DNA of 64,000 nt from contig CM055113.1 in NCBI GenBank assembly GCA_029204225.1, positions 24,362,357 to 24,426,356 on the forward strand, given 5' to 3'. Source of the stretch: Diphasiastrum complanatum (Eukaryota; Streptophyta; Lycopodiopsida; Lycopodiales; Lycopodiaceae). This document shows positions 1 to 11,552 of this stretch, piece by piece. The notes under the pieces are model-generated. The model saw only the letters and a program-made list of their open reading frames with translations, did no database searches and was not told the DNA's origin. Position numbers and translations under genes: made by a program. Each line of letters starts with the position of its first letter. The stretch's first letter is position 1.

Positions 1-1650
1 CAATGTGAAGAAAATTCACCGGAACTGTTTGTTTTGTGTGTGTTGCTTGTAAGACACATAATTTATGAGTCATTTGGATTCATTAGAGAATTGTGTGCAT
101 AGGATACTGAATTCTTGGATGACTATTTCTCAGTTGAAAAATAGACTTGATTCATTAGTGATAGTATCCCAGAGAGCTCAATCGGATACCGGATCCTAAT
201 GGTGCCAAGAATGGTAAACTGAATTTTGGAAATTTAGCAGAACTTTGTAATCTCTAGATGTTGTTCTAGGAGATTGTATAAAGTTTATATTGTAAAAGAT
301 GAATGCTATAAAGTCTTTAGTTTCTTGGTTGATTGTAGAATTTGGAACTCTATGATTGACGAATCATAAGATTCTAAATGTTTATGATTGACGGATCATA
401 AATTGATACTTAAAAGTCATTTGAAGATTATAGGGAAATGTGAGGATTCTTAAGATAATGAATAATTCTTGATCAATTGGGTGAGTCAAGGATTTAGATC
501 TGTTATTTGAACTCTAAATTTTTATTCCAGTGCATACTGGAGATTGTATGGATCTCACAGGCCTTTCCATTAAGTAATTGTTTACTTATGAGGAATTGCT
601 TTCTTTACAGATTGTAGTCTATAAGTGCTTGTGTACAAAGTTCAGTCTATATCTCCAGTTTTGTAGGAGACAGATAAATCTATTAAGATACAAATATATG
701 TTGATTTCTTGCATATGATGTTAGAAATGGGGCTGCTAACTCATTAGAGTAACTGCAGTACTCTGGTTTGATGTTATAATTATCTGAGACTTGATGGATC
801 TCCTAGAGATTTTAGATGATTGAATTATAGTATTTTAGAGTATTTTAATATTCTAAGAATATTTGTACCAAGAAGCATTATTTTCTACAAGAAATTGAAA
901 TGGAATTTCTTTAGCTTTTGGATTTGATCTCTAAAATAAAGAAGTTAATCCACCTAGTGGTTCATGTAATTAGGATTACATGAAGGTGATGAACTTTTGT
1001 TTTGGAGTAGATCAACCCATTTGGAAGATTTATAGCTTAGTGTATCTTTTGGAATTTGAATTAGTATTCAAGAGTAGAGGCTCATTAAAGAATTGTTGCT
1101 TCTCTGAGTGCTTATTCAGATGCAAAGATTGGACTAAGAATAATGATTCATGGAAAAGATTTGAAAGCTTAAGGAATAGTTTCATGTTTTTTTTTTTTTT
1201 TCCGTTCTGAGGACAGAATCTGTTTAAGAGAGGAAGAATATTACGGCCATATTCGGTTAAGGACCTGGAATAGTCCTAAGATGGTAGACCGGCCCTCTAA
1301 TGTTTGAGATTATTGGTCACGCCTAGATCTTATTCCACATCGAGGCCTGTTGGTGACTAATGACCTTGAGAGGACCCAGACACTCTAATTGAGACATATG
1401 GAGTAGTGCATGTACATGTGACTGATATAGGCAGGAGGTATGCATGTAGAGCTGTAACCTATTTATAGTTGACCTGCATGGGGATTGCATGTGCTCATGC
1501 ATAGGATCCTACTCTCCATATATTGAGGTAGTGATTATTCTGTTGACGACTTGGTCTAGGTTACCTGTTGAGATCTTCTCCTCTTGCTATCACATGGCAT
1601 GGCTTGGGGGCTATATCCAGGAGGATTATCCAGGAGGGATCTAGGTTTGG
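1..1650. other. No gene recognised; retroelement-like remnant
   Basis: This AT-rich stretch has no supported coding region. The 76-codon open frame at 980-1210 ends in a 15-bp T run (1187-1201) and resembles nothing I know. A purine-rich tract near 1228 followed by a TATTACGGCC-like start, with direct-repeat-poor sequence after it, looks like the polypurine tract and LTR start of a decayed element. I found no second LTR copy in the window, so this is only a suggestion. Confidence 0.3.
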
Positions 1651-1734
1651 TTGGGTGGTTATGCTCCTCAATCTCTCTTGCGTTTTTCTATCCTCATCTT
1701 AGGGGTTTTCCCTAGTGGTCTTTACAGAAGGGAT

Positions 1735-3243
1735 GCCATGCAAAAGGAGTATGATGTTCTTATGGAGAATCATACATGGAAGCTTGTGGATCTTCCTCAT
1801 GGAAGAAAACCACTTGAGTGCAAATGGATCTATAGATTGAAGTATAATCAAGATGGGAGCATCAACAAACACAAGGCAAGGCTAGTGGCAAAGGGGTTCT
1901 TGCAAACCAAGGTAGTAGATTTTGATGAAACTTTTGCTCCTGTTGCTAAACTAGTTTCCATAAGGTTGAACATTTCTCTTGCAACTACTTTCAATTGGCC
2001 TCTATTTCAACTTGATGTGACTATTGCATTTCTCAACGGATATTTGGAAGTGGAGATCTTCATGAGGCAACCCAAGGGCTTCATCAAAGAAGATCAAGAG
2101 AAAAAAGTGTGTTTGTTGCTAGAAAGCCTTTATGGGCTTAAGCAAGCACCTAGATCTTGGTACTCTAGGTTGAATACTTTCTTGAACTCTATAAAATTTG
2201 TTGTAGGTGCTTATGATCCTTCTTTGTACTTACGATTCAATGATGGTAAGATCATCATTCTCATTTTGTATGTTGATGACATTATCCTTAGTGGAAGTGA
2301 TCATGATGGTATACAAGAAGTGAAAGTAGCATTGTTTAAAGAGTTTAAGATGGTGGATCTTGGTAATCTTCATTTTATATTAGGAATAGAAGTTTCAAGA
2401 GGCAAGGATTTGAGTTTTATTTTTCAATTCAAATATGCTTCTTCTATCTTAGAAAAGTTTGAAATGAAAGATTGTAAAGGAGTAGAAACTCCTATGGAGC
2501 AAAATGTAAAAGTTTCCAATAGTGATGATGAAGCATCCTTTGAGGACATCACACTATATAGGAGACTTGTAGGCTCCTTGATCTATCTTACTATAACTAG
2601 GCCTTATCTAAGTTATAGTGTAGGTAAACTTAGCCAATCTATGCAAAATCCATTGGTTTGTCATTGGAAAAATGCAAAAAGGGTGTTGAGGTACATCTCG
2701 ACCACCAAGAACTTTGGCATTTTATATGATGGATCTAATATTGCCTTAAGGGCATATTCATATGCTGATTTTGCAGGTGATAAGGTGGATAGGAGGTCCA
2801 CAAGTGCTTTTGTTACCTTCCTTTGCAATGGCATAGTGTCTTGGCTTTCCAAAAGGCAAGATACTATTTCTCTATCTTCAACCGAATCGGAATACAAGGC
2901 ACTAACATCCACAACAAAGGAGATCCTATGGTTGAAGAGGCTTTTGGTGGAGTTGCAAGTCATGGAGGCCGAGGAGCAGCCAATAATATTTTGTGACAAC
3001 CAATCAAGCCAAGCATTAGCAACCAATCCCATATTCCATGCAAGGAGCAAGCACATAGAGATTGCTCACCATTTTGTGAGGGAAAAGGTTCAAACAAAGG
3101 AGATCAAGCTACATCATGTGTCTTCTTTAGATTGCCTTGCTGATCTACTCACTAAAGCCTTGCCAAAGGCTTCATTTATCAAGTTAAGATCAGCTTTAGG
3201 AGTTGTAGATAGATGTACTATAGTTGTATCATGTAAAAATTGA
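1735..3243 (+). pseudogene. Copia element A: 5'-truncated RT/RNase H polyprotein
   Basis: This is the C-terminal half of a Ty1/copia polyprotein in one uninterrupted frame (frame open from 1651; recognisable homology from about 1735). The reverse transcriptase shows CKWIYRLKYN, FAPVAKLVSIR, FQLDVTIAFLNG, LYGLKQAPRSWY and the catalytic YVDDIIL box. RNase H follows with DFAGDKVDRRST, VSWLSKRQDTISLSSTESEY and HIEIAHHFVREK. The frame ends 6 bp before the 3' LTR, as expected for copia. Gag, protease and integrase are missing upstream, so the element is truncated and not autonomous, although this part has no stop codon. It closely resembles the RT/RNase H of elements B, C and F. The first 28 codons of the open frame are probably unrelated flank. 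Confidence 0.9.
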
Positions 3244-3249
3244 GGAGGA

Positions 3250-3890
3250 GTGTTAGAATTTAGCAATTTTCACATGATTTTTGATGTATCTTTGACATCT
3301 ATGTGGATCCACACGTGTGAGGACCTGTCCACACGTGTGAAATGACACTTGTAATATTCAGATTCATTTTGATTAGCTTTCATTTGATTCTAATATGACA
3401 TCTCCTAAATTGTTAGGTCCTAGATTGTAGGAATCTAGAAGGTCAACACAAACCACTAATGGATGATGTGGAAAACTTGATAGATCTTATCCAAAGTAGA
3501 TATGGATGAGTACAATGAGCTGTCCCAGACGTGTTGGATGAAACAACTTAGAGAGAGATTATGATAATTTTGTACTTGATCCATGATGGATCCATTATTG
3601 ATCTAATGATGAGAAACATTGGTTTGTGAAGCAATCTTGGTGTTTACACTCTCTTAAGCACTTTCTTTGTGGATGTATGCTAAGTAAATGTTTAGTAAAC
3701 TATTTCTCTGTTATCAGGCCATACAGTAGCTGTACTTCACACGTGTGAAACCGTGGGTCATCATTTTTTATTGTTCTTGCTTGGAAACACAAAGATTGTC
3801 AAGTAGAAGCTAGATTTGGAAGCTAGTCTTGATATAGATCAAGATCCCAAGCTACCAATCACTCTTTGTGATCATTTGTAGATCAAATTC
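3250..3890 (+). repeat. 3' LTR of copia element A (distal end uncertain)
   Basis: A polypurine tract (GAGGAGGAG) follows the RNase H stop and is followed at once by TGTTAGAATTT, a normal copia LTR start. Two copies of the palindrome CACACGTGTG lie at 3310-3319 and 3330-3339, and a third at 3738-3747. The distal CA end and the target duplication were not found because no 5' LTR of this element exists here; 3890 is an estimate. Confidence 0.6.
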
Positions 3891-3896
3891 AGTCCT

Positions 3897-4480
3897 TTAC
3901 TCTGAAATTTGACACTTTGATGGCAGTAGCCACCCGAGATCCCAACTGTTTGGTGACCAACATGTGGAGAAGATATCCACACTTGGTAGTTTGAGATCTC
4001 TTGGTGGTATGTGATCCATCTTGGAGGTATGGACTTCAACCATGGTGACGAAAATTTTTGATGCCGCTCGAAGATGGGAATCTGTGAGGAGGCGGATGGT
4101 GATCCTGTCGTTGGTTTGGGCAATAGTTTTGTCGTCCTCTGTCAGAAACTTGGTAAAATACTTGGCATCATAACTCGTGCCCTTGCCATGGATCGTCTCT
4201 CCGAGATTAGGAATTCCAATGCTCAGGAGAGATGTTGATGATGGTGGAGCTGCCGGCCTTAGATGTGATCTTGAATGTTTGGAACTCATCCGAGTATGTC
4301 AAGTAGGCAGCTTGGATCAGGCTCTCCCTCTTTTCATAAGAATGTCCTTGGCTAGGATAAGCTACTCAACATAATGCTTGATACAGATCATAAAGATATC
4401 CTCTAAATAAGGCCTAGGGGGTTTACGCTAATGGATCGAGAGCGAGGAGTCATGGGAGGCCATGGTAGCAGTGATTCTAG
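3897..4480 (-). other. Unidentified open frame in inter-element sequence
   Basis: A 130-codon minus-strand frame covers 3897-4289, with other open pieces in shifted frames up to about 4480. The protein has a stretch reading LGETIHGKGTSYDAK and a hydrophilic C-terminal half. I do not recognise it. Switching frames suggests a decayed coding region, possibly retroelement gag or a host gene fragment, between copia elements A and E. There is no start context or splice evidence to support a real gene. Confidence 0.25.
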
Positions 4481-4650
4481 ATTGTTCTGGCAAGTTTGAA
4501 AATTCTAAAAAAATTTGGCATGAACTCAAGAGCAGGAATCTAGAATGAATTTGTGGAGAGAAGGGGGGAGGTCTATGTCAGAAATGGTGAACTCCTACAA
4601 CTTTGTCACAGCACGAACAAGACACGAAGAAAGTAAAAGCTTTTGCGACA

Positions 4651-4662
4651 TGGTATCAGAGC
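4651..4662 (+). promoter_or_regulatory. Primer binding site (initiator tRNA-Met) of copia element E
   Basis: TGGTATCAGAGC directly follows GCGACA, the likely end of a 5' LTR. It is the usual plant copia primer site, complementary to the 3' end of initiator tRNA-Met. The start of that LTR could not be located. Confidence 0.8.
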
Positions 4663-4715
4663 CAACAAGTTATCACTACTGATATCCCAGCAGTGATTCT
4701 TCCAGACAACACAAT

Positions 4716-5714
4716 ATGGCTATGACAATCCAGACCAGAGTAGCAATCAGTCTTGATGGTGCAAATTATAGAAGCTGGAAATTCAAAATCAAAACACTCC
4801 TGAAGGGCGAAGACATCTGGTCAGTGACCGAGCTCTCAGAGGTGAAGCCTCCAAGGAGAGCTAAATGGATCAGAAAGGATGAGCGCGCAATGGCGATCAT
4901 CATTTTGTCCATAAATGAGGATCCACTCATGCAGATTGAAGACTGCAAAAGCAGCCATGCAGCGTGGGAAAGATTAAAGCAGAAGTATGAAGTGAGGACT
5001 ACAGCTTCAGTCATGCACCTTCACAATCAACTACAATCTATACGGTGGGATTGCAACCAGTTAGATCAGCATGTTGAGAAGATTAGAGCGATCTTCGCTC
5101 AACTCGCTGCATCAGGACAGGAGCACCATGTCCCAGCACCACAACAGCTGAAGTACTTCATGAAAGCTCTACCGACGTCCTATTAGCCGTTGAGAGTGCT
5201 CATAATGAGTCTACCAGATATGACATTCGACAAAGCAGTCAGTATTGTTGCTGATGAGAGACTGATGAGAGACAAAGGAGAGGGAAGCAGTGATCAAGAG
5301 AAGGCTCTCTTCACAAAAGAAAGGAAGAAGAACAAAAACAAGACAAGATTCGAGAAGACAAAGTCCTTGAATCAACAATCTTCTTCCTGCAATCACTGCC
5401 ACAAACCAGGCCATACGACCAACAAATGCTGGTTCAATCCAGCAATACCTTGCATGCATTGCAAGAAGAAAGGGCATTCTGCATACAACTACAAATTCCA
5501 CCCAAAAAGGAAAGACAGAGCTAAAAAGACAAACGTTGTAGAGTCATCAAAGGATGCTGAAAGAGGTGATGAAGCTTTCACGATACTCGACAAAGCTTCG
5601 ACAAGCTACTCTGAACACGACTACAATGTAGTCATCGATTTAGGAGCAACATCTCACATAGCTTGCAACAAGAAAATCTTGATCAACTTTCGCGAACTCG
5701 AAACAGAGCAGTGA
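4716..5714 (+). pseudogene. Copia element E: gag and start of protease
   Basis: The frame begins with an ATG 54 bp after the primer site and is a copia gag. It has the N-terminal capsid-like region (NYRSWKFKIKTLLKGED), a CCHC knuckle CNHCHKPGHTTNKC and a second, degenerate knuckle CMHCKKKGHSAYNY in which the last Cys is Tyr. It runs into the protease active site, which reads DLGATSH instead of DSGATSH. One in-frame TAG interrupts it at 5184-5186. After 5714 the reading continues in another frame (VILGDGSRHDV) to about 5800, where homology ends. Integrase, RT and the 3' LTR are absent. Its closest relative in the window is element K (53.6-57.0 kb, minus strand). Confidence 0.8.
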
Positions 5715-5800
5715 TTCTAGGTGATGGAAGCAGACACGATGTCAAAGGCATCGGCTCTCTACAGCTACGAGCACTGTCAGGCCAAGCAGAGCTGCCAGGA

Positions 5801-6380
5801 GCACTCTATACTTTTTTTGTCAGGAATTCGCAACTATATCCAGAAATCGTCCAGCGTCCACGATTTCCTAATGAGGGTCATGAATTTTGAGGCAGTGTTC
5901 TGAGGGTCAGCGAATTTTTGTAAGTGATTTTTGTGTCCCAAAATAAAAAAAAATGTTTGACAATACAAAAATGTGTCTGATCAAAATTTGCGGAGATGAC
6001 AGAGAATTCTGGATGATTCTGAGCTTCAGTGAATTATCTGCAAATTCTGTCAGTGGGTATTTGACGCAAAAAACCGTTTTTTTTTTTAATTTCTAGAAAA
6101 TGTGTCTCTATGACAGAATTCGTGGAGGCCAAAAATGACTCCTGCACTGTAAAAAAGTAGTCGGACGAATTTTATCTGTGAAGGTGGTGAGACAAATGTT
6201 CTGAAAAGAATGATTTCTATGGTTTTCTCAGAAAAAAAAATACTGATTGTATGTCTGATCTGATAGTATCTTGATGTTCTGAAACAAGAAAACACAGCAA
6301 AAAAAAATGACAAGCAGGCATTAAGAAAATTAAAAAAAAAATAGGAAAAAAAATAACTAATACATATCAAGATAAAAGTA
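5801..6380. other. No gene; AT-rich spacer
   Basis: AT-rich sequence with several A and T runs lies between elements E and D. Open frames here are short and low in complexity. No LTR ends, splice sites or protein similarity are visible. Confidence 0.5.
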
Positions 6381-6399
6381 GGGCTCATTGTACTTTCTC

Positions 6400-7557
6400 A
6401 GTCCACTCTTATTGACCACAGTGTCTAAGATATCGCTTTGAAGGTTGTACATATCCAGAGGCAAAGATTTTTTGAATGACATAAGGACCTTGGCCAGAAA
6501 ATTTCAGTTTTCCTTTAAAGGCTTTGGCCTGGTATAGCAGGACCTTATCTTTGACCTGAAATTCTCTGAGTTTCAAAGATCGATCATGCCATGCTTTTTG
6601 TCAACGTTTGTGAACTTGTTGAGCATGGATGTTGATCTATCGTATTTCACATAGTTGTTCCAGATGGAATAACCTATTTGCTAGAGTCTGTTGATTTTCT
6701 AGCTCCAGATTATAGGCCACTCGAAGAGATGGGATATGGAATTCTACAGGCATAACGGCTTCTTGGCCATATGCTAACTGGAAAGGGATTAAGCCTGTGG
6801 TAAGCCCATAGAGCAGCATGAAGTTTGAGCTCCCAATCAGATCGGCTGGATTCGACGGTTTTAGTGAGAATTTCACATAGGATTTTATTGGTGGATTCCG
6901 TCTGGCCATTGCATCATGGATAATATGGGGAACTTTTTCGATGTACCACAAAAAATTTGGAAAGAAGATCTGCTGTGATAGAGTTCAAAAAATGTGTACC
7001 CCTATCACTGATAAGTTCTAGAGGACATCTGAAACGAAAATAACGTGTTCATAAAAAATTTTTGTGGTAGAACGAGCATCAGCATTGCGAACAACTCTTG
7101 CTTCAGCCCATTTGGTATAATAGTCTATAGCTACTATGATGTAATGAGATTGTGTGTGCCTAGCAGTGGGACTAATAGGTCCAACGTAATCAATCCCCCA
7201 TTTTTGGAAAGCTTGATCAGTAGTTATAGGGTATAAAGACATGTAGTTGGTCTTTTGAAATCGTTTTGTGCGTTGGCAGACATCACAACCCTTTGTGTAA
7301 TTGTGTGTATCCTTAAAGGGTGTTGGCCACCAAAAACCGGCCAAGAGGATTTTCTTAGTAGTCATTTCAAAAGAGAAATGACCTGCTCCAATACCTTCAT
7401 GAGTGTGGAAAATGACAGAGGGTATTTCACCTTCAGTAAGACAACATTGAATGATTCCATCTAACCTTTGCTTGTATAGTTGGCCTGCAATTAACATATA
7501 AGGTTTGGTTTTCTGGACCAACGCGCGTTGTTCAAGTTTAGATAAGGAAGGATCCAT
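6400..7557 (-). pseudogene. Gypsy element D: integrase fragment
   Basis: Read on the minus strand, 7557-7018 is a Ty3/gypsy integrase. It has an HHCC zinc-binding region (HEGIGAGHFS through CDVCQRTKR) and the catalytic core start WGIDYVGPI and YIIVAIDYYTKWAEA. A broken frame at 6951-6637 carries the end of the core and C-terminal part (LAYGQEAVMPVEFHIPSLR). Between them the frame shifts. Weak C-terminal similarity (GPYVIQKIF) continues to about 6420. The style, with long D-to-E spacing and PVEFHIPSLR, resembles Tat-type gypsy elements, but lineage assignment is inference. No LTR flanks it. Confidence 0.85.
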
Positions 7558-7764
7558 CTGCCTTGAGGTTAAATATTTGGTAATTTCCTTGGCCCATACG
7601 GGTGTAGAGTCAACCTAGAATAAGATGGCATCGGGTAAATCATCGTTGACATCTTGATCTGGGGTGGATAGGTTAGGGATTCGGGACAGATGATCGGCTA
7701 AAAAATATTGAACTCCTTTACGAACCACGATCCTAAACTCAAATTCTCGCAGTAATAGGATCCA

Positions 7765-8155
7765 TCAAGTAATGCGACCTGTTGTGCAAGTCTTGTTGAT
7801 GAGGTACAATAGTGCTTGATGATCAGTGAAGAAGGCAAAAACTTTTCCTAGTAGATAATGGTGAAACTTCTGAATCGCATATACCATTGTCAAGGCTTCA
7901 CACTCAATACTGGTATAATTGACTTCAACAGGTATCAATTGTGTACTGAGAAAACGGATTGGGTAATCTTTTTTTAATTCTCCCGGTTGAATGATCTCCA
8001 ATGGCATACTTGGATGTATTGGTATGTACATGGAATTCTTTGGAATAGTCAGGAGCTCGGAGGATAGGTGCATTGATAAGGGCTTCTTTGAGTTGATTAA
8101 ATGTGACGCGTTGTTCATCCGTCCATTTGAGTACCACAACTACTTTGTAGATTAA
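7765..8155 (-). pseudogene. Gypsy element D: RT connection and RNase H fragment
   Basis: Two overlapping minus-strand frames carry the end of a gypsy RT (WTDEQRVTFNQLKEALINAP, LRAPDYSKEFHVHTN) and the start of RNase H (VNYTSIECEALTMVYAIQKF, FFTDHQALLYLINK). A frameshift separates them. They lie in the right order upstream of the integrase fragment at 7557, with about 200 bp of decayed sequence between. The RT active-site half is missing: gypsy homology stops about 8155, where LTR sequence of copia element B begins. Confidence 0.85.
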
Positions 8156-8160
8156 GCAGA

Positions 8161-8837
8161 CTTTATTAGTACAGTACTAAGGACCATAAATGGATCTTTG
8201 AATGATCCACAAGGTTGATTGTGTGCTTGTTAAACTACTCATCAGAAAACAAGATCTAGTTTAGCAACTTGATAGAAAACAAGTAGAGACAATCAGAGCA
8301 TTGATCAAAAACTATAATCCGACTTCACACATGTGAAAATGAGGCTGTAGTACGGCCTGTAGACAAAGTTTAGAGTGTGCCAAAGCTGAGTTTCATTGGA
8401 ATCAATCACTATCATCATACAATGAGAGAAAACTCGAGTTTCTCCTTGAGGCTCCAAAACGTTTCTATCTCTTCACTATGGAGAATGAGAATACATAGTA
8501 AAAGACACTTCCTTTGCCAAGTTAGGTGAAAATCCAGCATGTAATAAGGAAGTAGACTCAACTTTCTTGCCCTAATGTGAAAACCCTAGCCTAGATCCAA
8601 GAGTCATGCTTGGTAGGTGCATGGTAGGTACAAATCTCATCATAAATCATGGTCTAGGTCCTACAAAGTAGGAATCACTACCAAATGAACACAACCACTC
8701 CTCTTGACTCGTGGTAACCTACTTTAGGTGTGGATTTACAAGTGGCACTTTGGCCTTTCAAGTGACTAACAAAAAATATTGACAAAATGTACAATATTCT
8801 ACATGGCTAGATTTGTCAATGTAGGCAATTTTTCACA
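8161..8837 (-). repeat. 3' LTR of copia element B
   Basis: This matches the LTR at 17660-18349 along its length. In element orientation (minus) it starts TGTGAAAAATTG at 8837, just after the polypurine tract GAGGAGGAG. The distal end near 8161 lacks the TGTTAAAAG terminus seen in the other copy and has no ATGCC duplication, so this end is eroded or truncated where it meets gypsy fragment D. Confidence 0.85.
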
Positions 8838-9920
8838 CTCCTCCTCAAATCTAGCCTTGGAAACCACAATGCTTTTATCAATCACTCCAACTGAAGATCT
8901 AAGCTTGAAAAATAAATCTTTAGGTAAAGATTTAGTAAACAAATCAACCAAAACTTGATGATGCACATGTTGGAGCTTTACCTCTTTGGCTTGCACTTTC
9001 TCCCTCACGAAATGATGAGCAATCTCGATGTGTTTGCTCCTTGCATGAATTGTAGGATTAGTTGCAAGTGATTGGGCTGATTGATTGTCAGAATAGATGA
9101 TAGGGATCTCCTTTTCCAGGAAATGAAGCTCCACCAATAGTCTTTTGAGCCACAAGACCTCTTTGCATGTTGATGTCAAGGCCTTGTATTCGGATTCTGT
9201 GGAAGATAAGGAGATGGTATCTTGCTTTTTGGAAAGCCATGATACTACTCCATCACATCGAAAGGTGGCCAAAGCACTTGTTGATCTTCTATCCACTTTG
9301 TCACCTGCAAAATCCGAGTCACTATAGGCTCTTAAGCCAAGATTAGTCCCTCTATACAAAATGCCAAAATTCTTAGTAGATGAAATGTATCTAAGATTTC
9401 TGTTGGCCATCTTCCATCTATTTCTTCTCTCACTCACTCCATTTTGTTGAGGGGTGTATGGACATGACAACTGCCTCTTTATGCCATTAGAACTACAAAA
9501 GTCAATCAACTTATTGCAGATATATTCACCTATATTATCACTCTTTAATACCTTAATCTTGGCACTAAGTTGATTTTCTACCAAAGTCTTGAACTTTACA
9601 AAAGAATCGAACACCATAGATTTGCTAGACAAGAGGTACATCCAACAATATCTAGAATAGTCATCAATGAAGATAACATAATACTTGGCACCACCATTAG
9701 ACTCATGTGAAAAGCTATGAACATCTGAATGGATGAGTTCAAGAGGAGAGCTTGATCTTGATGTAGATCTTGAGAAGGGTAGTTTGTGAGCCTTTGAGAG
9801 GCTGCATGCTTCACATCTCTTTCCACACTTTGACAATGCTTGGGGAGTCCAACTGCAAGCTCCTTTGCAATCATAGATTCCATGGCTTTGAAGCTCGGGT
9901 GGCCCAACCTTTTGCACCAT
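8799..9920 (-). pseudogene. Element B pol: integrase joined in frame to RNase H (RT deleted)
   Basis: One 373-codon minus-strand frame holds a copia integrase core (LIHSDVHSF, FIDDYSRYCWMYL, VLKSDNIGEY, TPQQNGVSERRNR) followed directly by MANRNLRYIS and the RNase H (DFAGDKVDRRST, VSWLSKKQDTISLSSTESEY). The whole RT and the integrase C-terminus are missing, with the junction near 9415-9420. The join keeps the reading frame. Element A, a close relative, shows what an intact RT looks like. The frame ends inside the 3' LTR. This element could not have copied itself. Confidence 0.9.
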
Positions 9921-10341
9921 AGTTCCACCTTTGATAACTGCACCTTTTCCAAGTTAATACTCTCCACTACAATATTAGCGGCAAGCTTAAATAATCTACC
10001 TTGCTTAAAGCCTTTGGCTATACATTCCTCATTTCAAACAAACTCCATGCTTAAATTGTACATCAAGACCATTATCCATTAACTGGCCAACACTAAGCAA
10101 ATTCTTGGTTAGCTTAGGAACATAAAGAACATTCTCAAGATTCATCCTTTTGGATGATCCAACATACAATGGAATGGTTTCTATTCCACTTATCTTACAT
10201 TCTTGAATACTTGCAGTATAGATTGATCTATGTAAAACATTGTAAGAAAGTAAAGTGGAGAAAATGTCCTTTTGATATGTCATGAGGGAACTAGCCCCAC
10301 TATCCATCCACCAAGAATCATTGGTGTTGCTCTTGGATAAT
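9596..10341 (-). pseudogene. Element B pol: protease and GAG-pre-integrase region
   Basis: On the minus strand, 10379-10029 carries the copia protease (WWMDSGASS active site, NVLYVPKLTKNLLSVGQL). A shifted frame at 9967-9596 carries the pre-integrase zinc region (WCKRLGHPSFKAM). The first ten codons of the longer frame lie inside the LTR of nested element C and are not part of B. B sequence resumes at 10341 after the GGTGG duplication. Frame breaks show decay. Confidence 0.85.
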
Positions 10342-10346
10342 GGTGG
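10342..10346. repeat. Target site duplication GGTGG (left) of nested element C
   Basis: GGTGG here is repeated at 16135-16139 on the other side of element C. Both lie in B sequence, and joining the flanks through one copy continues B from the end of gag into protease. Confidence 0.9.
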
Positions 10347-11080
10347 TGTGAAGTTTTTAGCACGTGTGAACTTCACCACACACCCTACAGGATCTTACTG
10401 AGGTGCTGTGCTTGCACAAGATTGATCAAAGAACAGTATGGTTGAAAAATCTAAGGCAAGAGCACAATGGCATACATGAGATGAAAAAATCTAACTCTTC
10501 ACTATGAGAAAATGAATGTCAGAAATAATTCTAAGAGTTCAGTATGAAAAAAAAAAAAGACTGCTCTCGGGGAGAGAGAGAAAATCAAGCATAGAAAACT
10601 CAGGTAGAGAGAGAATGAGTCCAAGACACCAAAATCTCAATATTCACAATGTGGCAAAACATGCCCAGCTTTTCCTACATGAGAGAGACTCGAATTCCTA
10701 TAGTGGAGTTGCATGGAAAGTCCACTTCACTGAACTAATTCACCTACCATAGATCCACATGTGTAACTGCATGCATGTATGTTGCATGTACTACATGTCA
10801 ACTCATAAAACTACCTAGACATGTGTAGATCACTGAGACTACTTTGCATGTTGCATGCATTGATTGCATGTGGCTTGCATGCATACAATAAGACTTTGCA
10901 TGCTATCTAAACATCTGCATGTCATCATAATTGAACCTATCTAACTCAAATCCAAGCTACACTAGAAGGATATGTGCTCAATTCACACTCCTTTTATGTA
11001 CAACATGAATCTTAGTGGAAATCACCATGGACATGGCCCCAAACTCGAGATAGGAAGCTAATATTTTAATAATCTTCACA
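10347..11080 (-). repeat. 3' LTR of nested copia element C
   Basis: This 734-bp LTR pairs with 15403-16134 (732 bp) and differs by scattered substitutions. Both have TGTGAAG and CTTCACA termini. A polypurine tract (AAGGAGGAG on the minus strand) lies next to it at 11081-11092. It contains a CACGTG core at 10361-10366 that is CATGTG in the other copy. Dense TGCATG-type repeats lie in the middle (about 10765-10925). Confidence 0.95.
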
Positions 11081-11094
11081 CTCCTCCTTAAAAT

Positions 11095-11496
11095 TTATGC
11101 TCCTATCAACATAGACTTCAAAATTAGGCCAAGGTTTGACCTCATCTTCATAAAGACATTCTTGAGTAGAGGTTTGGTGAGAAGATCTACAACACAATCT
11201 GAAGATGAAACATGCTCCAATGAGATCTCTCTCCCAATGACTTTTTCTCTTACAAAATGATGAGCTACTTCAATATGCTTGCTCATTGCATGAAAGACTG
11301 GATTATTTGCAAGAGCCTGAGTAGAAATGTTATCATTCTTGATAATTGGTAAATCTTCATCTGCATAACAATTTAACTCCAAAAGTAGCCTTTTGATCCA
11401 TAAAACCTCCTTTGTTGTGGTTGTAAGAGATTTGTATTCAACTTCACAGGATGATAAGGAAATAGTTGTCTGCTTCTTTGATAGCCAAGAAACCAA
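11095..11496 (-). pseudogene. Element C RNase H, C-terminal part
   Basis: This minus-strand frame encodes the end of copia RNase H (VSWLSKKQTTISLSSCEVEY, LPIIKNDNISTQALANNP, HIEVAHHFVREKVIG) and stops 15 bp before the 3' LTR. A frame break separates it from the RT/RNase H part at 11553. It is over two thirds identical by eye to the same region of element F. Confidence 0.9.
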
Positions 11497-11552
11497 ATTT
11501 CCTCCAAGAAATATAGTGTAAGCACTTGTGGATTTCCTATCCAGTCTGTCCC

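Noticed and set aside
2661-3056. 131-codon minus-strand frame
   Set aside because: It is the antisense of the conserved RNase H of element A. Similar mirror frames occur opposite F, C and B.
10516-10752. Paired open frames at 10516-10752 and 15591-15806
   Set aside because: They are the two LTR copies of element C and not genes.
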